Of a DNA stretch of 16,018 nt, positions 9,686 through 16,018 are shown in pieces. The notes under the pieces are model-generated. The model did not search any database. It was not told the origin of the DNA and was given only the letters and a program-made list of their open reading frames with translations. Positions within the stretch are counted from its first letter, which is position 1. Each line of letters starts with the position of its first letter. The DNA is from Chloromonas sp. AAM2 (taxonomy: Eukaryota; Chlorophyta; Chlorophyceae; Chlamydomonadales; Chlamydomonadaceae). The DNA lies in NCBI GenBank assembly GCA_004335635.1, contig QAXH01000021.1:1-16018 (forward strand), read 5' to 3'. Both the position numbers and the translations under genes were made by a program.

Positions 9686-9803
9686 TGCACACTGCAGACA
9701 GCTTCATGAGCTACACCAGCCAATGCCTATGGTACAGGGTGCTGGGCTCTCAACTTACTTACTTACTTGTGGTGTGGCTCAGTGAAGCTGTCTGCAGTGT
9801 GCA
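9686..9803. repeat. 21-bp perfect inverted repeat with 76-base loop
   Basis: TGCACACTGCAGACAGCTTCA at 9686-9706 is exactly complementary to 9783-9803, and the pairing extends imperfectly outward (gctg/cagt, tgag/ctca). A transcript would fold into a stem-loop. Confidence 0.85.
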
Positions 9804-10171
9804 GTGTTAGAATGTCATCCCAGTGTAGATTCAGCGTGAAGGGAGGAACTGTCCGATTAGCACGTAAAGGGGATCGTCGGGAATTGGTAATGGTCGAAAT
9901 GGATCAAATAACGGATTATACGAAGGCCAGCAGGATGCACTTGTAATCCATGGGGAACCTGCACAACTCCAACTTTCCCTCGTCTCCCAACGATGTAAGG
10001 TATGTACACAGGGAAGAAGGGAGAGAGAAGAGAAAAAAGCGAGCGGGATCCCATCTATGCAGTTGGCATTTACCAGCGATGGCCGGTATGATCGCGGGGG
10101 TATGCCAACTAGGGTTTGTCAGAATGGATTTCGGCAGCGATCTCTCTCCATAGCAAGCTCAACAAATTTGA

Positions 10172-10177
10172 TATAAA
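10172..10177 (+). promoter_or_regulatory. Candidate TATA box of the SANT-GATA gene
   Basis: TATAAA lies about 310 bases upstream of the proposed start codon at 10489, in an AT-rich patch. The implied leader is about 290 bases. Position is plausible but chance occurrence is possible. Confidence 0.25.
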
Positions 10178-10216
10178 TGAAGCTTGAAGTTTGCAGCCTG
10201 CCTGAGCTCCATCGCA

Positions 10217-10330
10217 ATGTCGCAGCTCGTTCAACAGTTTCAAATTGTCAGCAGTCCGCAACAGTGGCTTTGTTGTCAGGTGCTTGTTGAACTGCACAAG
10301 CCTGCTTGCCATCGCTGGATGCGTGATTAA
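10217..10330 (+). other. Possible upstream ORF (37 codons) in the SANT-GATA leader
   Basis: If transcription starts near the TATA-like element at 10172, the first ATG of the mRNA is at 10217 (MSQLVQQFQIVSS...) and its frame ends at TAA 10328-10330, before the main start at 10489. It would act as a translational attenuator. This is conditional on the unproven transcription start. Confidence 0.2.
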
Positions 10331-10488
10331 GCTGTGCAGTCCTGAGCTAAACGAGTTGGACGTCACTCTCACACAACTCAACAAAACATGCCGCGAAACA
10401 CCTGTATTGCAAAAACACAGTGCAGTGCCCTCAGCGATTGACGTCTTCATCCACCAAGCGATGCACCTGAACCGGAACTTACCTGAAG

Positions 10489-13400
10489 ATGGCCTGGAAG
10501 CCAAGTTCTGAAATACTGGCAAACACACCTAAGCCGATGTCTTTTGGGAGCCTTGTGCCATCGGACAATCACTTTGACTCAATTGCAAACAGGGCAGCGT
10601 GCGAGGGCGCGGTGACCCCTTTGACAAAGGGAGGTTTGGCAGCAGCAGTGCAGCAAGCAAGCTCGCCACGCTTTACCAAAGCAGAGCAGGCTGCGTTCAG
10701 GACAGCTGCATGCCTTCTCGGCAAGGATGTACCTCGCATCGCAGCATTGTGCAACAAGCAGGTGGGCAGCCCTTGTCAGAGCAAAAAGGCCCGCGCTTTG
10801 GGGTTCTTGTTACCATTGCCCCATCGCAGCCCATCATCATCATGACAAATACCCTGCTGAGTTACGGCTGCAGGCTACTGAAGTCGCGGCGATGTGGTTG
10901 GGTTTTCGGGGCACCTCGTCTTACAAGGTCTCCAAGCAGCTTCCTCCAGAGCAGCGCAGCGAGTTAGCCAGCTCATTGATCAGCAGGCTGACCCGGCAAG
11001 ACAACGATGCCTCAGGTGAGCTTAGGAGGCAAACGGGCGTAAGCGGGCCCGGTCGCTTTCCATTCAAGTCGTATTTGTGCCGATGGCAATGGCAGGGCAT
11101 TCAGCAACAATGACATACTGGTCACATCTAGAACATATATGAGGTATCACAACTGCGTGAATTCTCCCCCTGGCTCAAAATCCTTGATCCCTTCATGAGC
11201 ATCGTTTGCCCATCATCATCGCCGCCCGTCTCTTACTTATGCATTTGTCATTTAATACAGTCGCTTATGTGCTGCTTCTGGTCGCATGATGGGAAATGGG
11301 GAAATGCTGACGCACACCTTTTGCGTCATGGCGTCACCTATCGGAACTTTGTGCCCGCAGCCGAAGAACACAAAGTGGACGCAATGACGGCGTCCAAGCT
11401 GCATGAGCTGACATCTCTTGGGCTTGTGGGTCAAGTTGTTGATGCTCTCCTGCGAACATGCGGACCTCATGCCGTGCTTGCGACAGCCATCCCCTTGGTC
11501 AAGGCCAGCAACCTGGGCATGGCTGATCTGGGCCATGGAAACGCAGAGCTGGCTGGATGGCAACAGGTGGGCAGGACAGACCAGAGATGACTGCTGCAGA
11601 GACATGGCAGCTTGCTGCCTCGTCCATCACACGCCAGTTGCCTTGCCCATCACTGACATCGTGCACATGGATTCCATCAGCTGCAAATGGCATTGACACC
11701 GGCTTGCTGTACGCCATTTCCAGATGGCATGAATGTTGCAGTCTGGACACTGGGTTGTGTTCCCAGGGTTGCTAGTCCTTCATCAATTCAAATGCTGCTG
11801 TTGTACGTAGACTGCAGCAGTCTGCCTATGCTGTCCGCCTCGCTTCATATCTTGCTGCGCAACGCATACAACTTACTTATACGTTATTGTTACTGCTGCA
11901 TGCGTCTACAGGCATCAGAGGATGATGAGTTGGACCTGTACTCCGGCCCCAGAGACATGACAGACGTTTCTGATGATGATATGATGGATGCTGCAGCGGC
12001 AGGCATTGCAATGCAGTCACAGCAGACCCAGGTCTCACAAGTGGCAGCAAGAGAAGACATGATGATGGACAATGCTGCACTGATGAGCCCACCAGACAGC
12101 AACACCACAACAGGTCTGGGCACAGCAGATGCAGCTGTTTCCCTTGCGATAAACGGCATGGCAACCGTGGACAAGCCGCGCATAGCCTTCACAAACGGTA
12201 GCACTGGCGGCGGCATGAAACTGTGGCCGGCGGATGGTGAGGGGACTGGTGCAGTGGCCGTTGTCGACGGGTACACGGAGGCAGCTGACAACGTGCATGC
12301 TGTGCCTGTCGACGGGCCTGGCATTGGTGCTCGCTTCAGCGGCGAACACACTGCAATATCTGAATCTCACCCAGTCCTACCTACACCGTCCCACAGCCGC
12401 CGTAACAGCCGCCCATCCACGCCCCAGCGCACCTCGCCCTCTGACGGCGGAGTCGCCAAGGTGGATACAAATTTGATGCATCAAACCCTATCAGGCCTAG
12501 CCCAACATCCGGTGTACATGACTGGGCACCAACTCAGGATGTGCATTAAGAGCAATGAATGTGATGTTGCCACCGATTTGGTCTGATGATCTTCGCTGTA
12601 CGATCACATGCAATCGCACCCTGGCTATGTTGTTCACAGGGGCGTGTGTGTGTGTGCGCGTCATGCTTGCAGATCTGCACCAACTGTGGCACTGGCACAA
12701 CTCCATTGTGGCGCAAGGAGGGCGGTGTGCTCATGTGCAATGCTTGTGGGATCTACTTCAAGACGCATGGCTTCCACCGCCCAGTGGACCTCATCAGGGC
12801 AGCCGCCACCACGTCTCGCCGTGAGTCTGGCGGTGGCACGGGCAACAACTCCCGTGCGGCCACGCCAACAGGCAGGGCAAGCACGCCTGGGCACCGCACG
12901 GCCTCGCCTATGGGCCGGGGGCGTGGCGGAGACACGCCAGCGTCCAGTGAGCTGTGGGCCTCTGCTGCGGGGGCGTCGGGCCTGGGCAGCAACCCACAGC
13001 AGCACCTGCACGGGGACACTGCAACCTCCCCGCCGCATCGCAGGTGAGGAATGTTACCTGACACTATCAGGATTCGCATTACCTGAAGCACAAAGCTCGC
13101 TGGCAATAAGTTCGGCAGCATTTGTACAATTGTCCGGTTAGTGAGAGGAGCGTCCGATGTTAGTAGTCTAGTTGACATTTAGTACTAGTAACTTCTGGCC
13201 AGTTGTTGTAAGATGCAAGGCAAGTAAGCTGGCGCAGGAAGCTATGAAGCATATGCCACTGTAATCCCTCCACCCATTTCCCTGATCTATTCACCTTCAT
13301 TCTGTTTGTGCAGGCGTCGCAGCAGCCCCAGCCCTTTGCGCTTCAGGAAGTCCGCTGGTCTGGCAGAGGGTGCCAGCAGTGGCGGTGCTCCTGGAGCCGT

Positions 13401-14677
13401 CAGTGGTGGTGGTGGCATGTTCGCGAGCGATGGCGAGGAGGTGCTGAGTGACGGCCCCGGCAACAGTGGCGGCAGCGGAGTGGCAAGAAGGTCGGCTCGC
13501 CGGCGCACGCCTCGCCCCTCGTCTTGGCAAGAGTCGGACGAGCCAGGGCACCCGCCCGCAAGGCGCGCAAGCAGGTCAGTGTGAGGAGTGGTTAGATTGA
13601 TGTATTGGAGAGGGCGATGCGAACAGTGTCAGTGGAACGGGCAAACAATTTATACCAATCTCATTCTTTTGAAGTTGACTTCCGCCAGCCTCAGGCTGCA
13701 TCTGTGTTGCAGGACGACGATGGGCTCCGCGTCGCAGGAGACAGGCAGCTGCCCTGTTCATTCTCTCTCGACCATTATTTTCCTCTGGCATGTTTGGTGT
13801 TTGCAGTGGCACTGGCGTGAACGGCTCTGTGCTGCATGGTGGTGGCGTGGTCGTCGGCAGCGGGGGCAGCCTGCATGGAAAGCGATCACGCTTTGGCGAT
13901 CAATTTCACCGTGGCGGCTCTTACACTGGTGGCGGTGGTGCATACCCCTCATCAGCCCCAAACACTCTTTACTCTGGCTCTGACTACGGGGATGAGGTGG
14001 ATGCGATTTCCCAGCTTGCCGATGCCAGTGCCATGGAGGGAGGGGCCACCAACCACCAGGGCAGCCAGCATGGACAAGAGCTGTCTGCACACGCCAAACA
14101 GCAGTCCATGCGCAGGGTACGTGGAGAAATATAGGAAGCAAGAGGAGGACGGGGCAGTGAGCAGATCCTGTTGGGTAAATCTAATGCATGATGAGTCTTC
14201 ACTGATCGGCTAGCCACGCTAGTCACCATTGACTTGATAAGCCAGGTGCAGCAAGCGTGCTGTTTACATTGGCAGCAATACTGACGATCTGCATATGGGT
14301 TTGCTTACAGGAGTTTTCGTTCGGTGTGGCAGACATCGACGCACCCGGGGGTTCTGCACACCCCCAAGACACTCGGCAAGGGCCCCACGGTCTGGCATGC
14401 ATCACCCCTCGCTTGCCCTCTGGCCCGGTAGAGGACTCCGTTCGCAAGGCAGCAGATGAGGCCCTGGCAGCTGCCGGGGGAGAGGGCGCTTGGGGCGTTG
14501 GCCAAACGTCGCAGCCCCACTACCCACCCCGCCTGCTTGACGACCGGACGATGAGGCGCCCATCGGTTTCTGACGTTTCGGTCTCGGAGCAGCAGGTGTC
14601 TGCGTCGGCACTGAGCCACCGCGACAGCATGGAGGTGGAGACAACCTCTGACTTGACAGTGGAGCATGACCCTGCGC

Positions 14678-14712
<35 letters not shown>

Positions 14713-16018
14713 CGTGCGTGCAAATATTAGTCGGGTGAACAGGACATGCATGTTAAGCTGTGATGGGAAACCTGCAAACGTGTGCAGGGTCTGGGCAGTG
14801 CCACTGCTTGTGCTTGATGGCCCTGTGTTATCCTGAGATCCTGCAATCCTAATCTGACACGCAAGCATCGTTGACCGATTGCGCAGGTTGCTGCTGTGCT
14901 GCTCGGCCTGAAGCACGCGCTTGTGATCCAGGAAGACAGCCCCCCTGGCCCCGCCTACCACCAGGGCGGGCCCGGGGCCGTGCCTGCCCACGTTCAGCAA
15001 GGTGGCCGGTCCCAGGCGGGCTCGGGCCGCAACTCGCCCTGGGGCAATTCACCGCTGCGGGGGCGCAGGGGCCCGGTATCAAGCGCTGTAGCAAATGCGG
15101 ACAGAGGCTACTGGTGAGTGGCTGGCATCGTGCATGCGTGCGAACTTTGTTGTGGTTGGCCCACTCGAGTTTAAGCCAAGTTCCCCATCAGTAACCTTGC
15201 CTGGTATGTCAGCTTGTGACTTGCATTGTCAAGCTTGTCTTGTACCTGGCTCACAAACGCACCTGCTGCAGCAGAACTGAATCGTACTAGTCATCACTAC
15301 TCGCAGGTCTGGTCCTGACGATACGCCCTCTGCGCGGCCAACCAAGCGCAGCCGCAGCCCCATGGCCCGCATCCTCAATGGAGAGGGCGGGGGAAGCGGC
15401 AGTGGACCGGGATCTGCCCGCGCCAGCCCCGCACACAGCGGTGGTGGCGCAGCTGCATCGGAGGGGCGGCCACCTATCACGTGCGCCAACTGTGGTACCG
15501 GCAAGACACCGCTATGGCGAAAGGTGAATTTCTGTGTGATTTAAGCGCTGGAAGCAAGGGCTAGCGTAGCAGACGGTGCTTAGCGTACTGGCTCCATACT
15601 GGCCTTTCCCACCTCATTGTACGTGTGCCCCATTCAGTGATGAAGTGCTTATCGTTTGTTTTGTTTGATACGTGCAGGATAAGGAGACCGGCGAGAGCAT
15701 GTGCAATGCGTGCGGAATCTACAAGCAAACTCATGGCTATGCTCGTCCGTTCAAGGGCAGCAGCGACGCCAGAGATGCCAGCCCCAGTGTCTCCGCAGCT
15801 GCTGGTGCAGCATCTGGGCCGGTCCAGGTGCCTCGCAAGCCCAGGCCGTCAGGGTCAATCACAAGTGGTGGTGGTGCTGGTGGCAGCGGGACACCCCCGG
15901 GCAGCGGTGCAGGCGCGGTGACTTCCGGTGCGCCCAGGCGGGCAAGCACAGGCTTCCTTGCCGGCGGACGGCCACCGCTGCCGCCACCGTCCTCGCTGCG
16001 TGGGCCAGCCAGCGCAGG
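10489..16018 (+). CDS. SANT/Myb-like and double GATA zinc-finger protein, 3' partial
   Basis: This is probably a nuclear DNA-binding or chromatin factor. Inferred exons are 10489-10761, 10874-11015, 11361-11566, 11912-12460, 12673-13043, 13314-13574, 13807-14116, 14311-14679, 14887-15113, 15307-15523 and 15678-16018 (open at the edge). All introns are GT-AG and phases match, giving at least 1088 residues. The start ATG has a good context (AAGATGG) and an in-frame stop lies 18 bases upstream. A SANT-like domain spans about residues 62-109. Residues 208-238 are acidic ([16 protein letters not shown]), a possible activation segment. GATA fingers lie at C392-C415 and C962-C987. Between them are Gly/Ser/Pro-rich stretches with many basic SP/TP sites ([28 protein letters not shown]) and a likely nuclear localisation run ([10 protein letters not shown]). 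Exons 1-3 are joined to the GATA part by phase and motif only. A separate small SANT gene ending near 11590 is the main alternative. Confidence 0.85.
10672..10927 (+). other. SANT/Myb-like domain, split by an intron
   Basis: Residues 62-109 read [20 protein letters not shown], then [11 protein letters not shown], an intron, then [18 protein letters not shown]. The pattern matches the SANT consensus: W/F-T-x-x-E first helix, GKD-x-x-x-IA second helix, and T-x-E-V-x-x third helix ending in Y-K, as in ELM2-associated SANT domains. The first Trp is Phe, and the middle aromatic is Val (V81). I saw no ELM2 motif upstream. Recognition is from pattern only. Confidence 0.65.
12676..12783 (+). other. 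GATA zinc finger 1 (C-X2-C-X16-C-X2-C)
   Basis: The finger reads [14 protein letters not shown], then EGGVLM, then [16 protein letters not shown]. It sits in a single exon that begins one codon before the first Cys. TPLWR, CNACG and the HGxxRP tail are the fungal/animal-type hallmarks. The loop of 16 residues is shorter than the usual 17-20. Confidence 0.95.
14680..14708 (+). repeat. (GT)14 microsatellite beginning at a splice donor
   Basis: The predicted donor after CAG at 14677-14679 is the first GT of a pure GT run, followed by CGTGCGTGCGTGC. Retention would add Val-Cys repeats and reach a stop at about 14728-14730. Confidence 0.9.
15482..15749 (+). other. GATA zinc finger 2 (C-X2-C-X18-C-X2-C), split by an intron
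   Basis: The finger reads [14 protein letters not shown] (to 15523), intron 15524-15677, then [20 protein letters not shown] and YARP. The intron is phase 0 and lies exactly after LWRK. Loop length of 18 is within the known range. It shares CGTGxTPLWRK, CNACGIY and THGxxRP with finger 1, so the two probably arose by duplication. Confidence 0.95.

Larger units (their letters stand above)
8495..10171. other. Intergenic stretch without a recognised gene
   Basis: This separates the divergently arranged small gene and the SANT-GATA gene and should include their promoters. The longest open frame (9268-9810, +) has no recognisable domain, starts at a non-ATG codon and overlaps two repeats, so I do not call it a gene. 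The stretch contains the inverted repeats listed separately and a short ACTT run at about 9753-9768. Confidence 0.5.

Noticed and set aside
9268..9810. Open frame of about 180 codons on the + strand
   Set aside because: It starts at a non-ATG codon, has no recognisable domain, is Cys/Leu/Ser-rich without coding bias, and overlaps both the 47-bp repeat and the 21-bp inverted repeat.
10109..10528. Open frame of about 139 codons on the - strand, with an internal MASRLVQFNKHLTTKPLLRT start resembling a mitochondrial presequence
   Set aside because: It runs antisense across the proposed start of the SANT-GATA gene, has no convincing donor leading to the small - strand gene 2 kb away, and no family match. 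It could be re-examined if - strand transcripts appear.
11195..11360. Upstream extension of exon 11361-11566 (W-S-H-D-G-K-W-G... frame)
   Set aside because: The acceptor at 11260 would enter the wrong phase after the donor at 11015, whereas the acceptor GCCCGCAG at 11359-11360 gives the right phase.
13712..13806. Possible extra exon of the SANT-GATA gene starting after an acceptor-like TTGCAG at 13711
   Set aside because: No good donor follows before the used acceptor at 13805-13806, and skipping it joins 13574 to 13807 in phase.
14305..15000. Long open frame of 231 codons on the - strand
   Set aside because: It overlaps two coding exons and the GT microsatellite of the SANT-GATA gene, reads through Thr-His repeats from the GT run, and shows no domain. 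High GC favours such antisense frames.

Overview
This window is nuclear DNA of a eukaryote. It holds two multi-exon genes on the + strand and one small spliced gene on the - strand. GT-AG introns of roughly 110-770 bases, moderate-to-high GC, glutamine/serine-rich disordered protein segments, many CA/GT microsatellites, and a TGTAA motif (the usual polyadenylation signal of chlorophytes) downstream of the small gene fit a green alga best. Another protist cannot be excluded from sequence alone. No prokaryotic operon, CRISPR array, rRNA or tRNA was seen. All splice models were built by hand from splice sites, reading phase and family motifs; no transcript data were available.

Region 1-5586: a ubiquitin-specific protease (USP, peptidase C19) gene whose 5' end probably lies outside the window. 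A long Gln/Ser-rich N-terminal exon is followed by eight exons encoding a compact USP2/USP21-like catalytic domain with all catalytic and zinc-binding residues present. Its introns carry two minisatellites: 15 perfectly phased 11-bp units ending 33 bases before an acceptor, and about 7.4 copies of a 24-bp unit.

Region 5587-7446: 3' flank of the USP gene with no gene recognised. Region 7447-8081 (- strand): a two-exon gene for a 91-residue protein with a glycine-zipper-like hydrophobic segment, possibly with a further 5' exon at 8494-8326. It converges on the USP gene. Region 8495-10171: no gene recognised, but it holds a pair of 47-bp inverted repeat copies and a 21-bp perfect inverted repeat.

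Region 10489-16018: a large gene of eleven visible exons, open at the right edge. It encodes an N-terminal SANT/Myb-like domain, an acidic segment, and two fungal/animal-type GATA zinc fingers about 570 residues apart, separated by Ser/Pro/Gly/Arg-rich disordered sequence. This is a probable chromatin or transcription factor. The SANT + double-GATA layout, and the unusual 16-residue loop of the first finger, are the most interesting protein-level observations. A link between the ubiquitin protease and the SANT-GATA protein is not implied by their proximity, since eukaryotic neighbours are usually independent.
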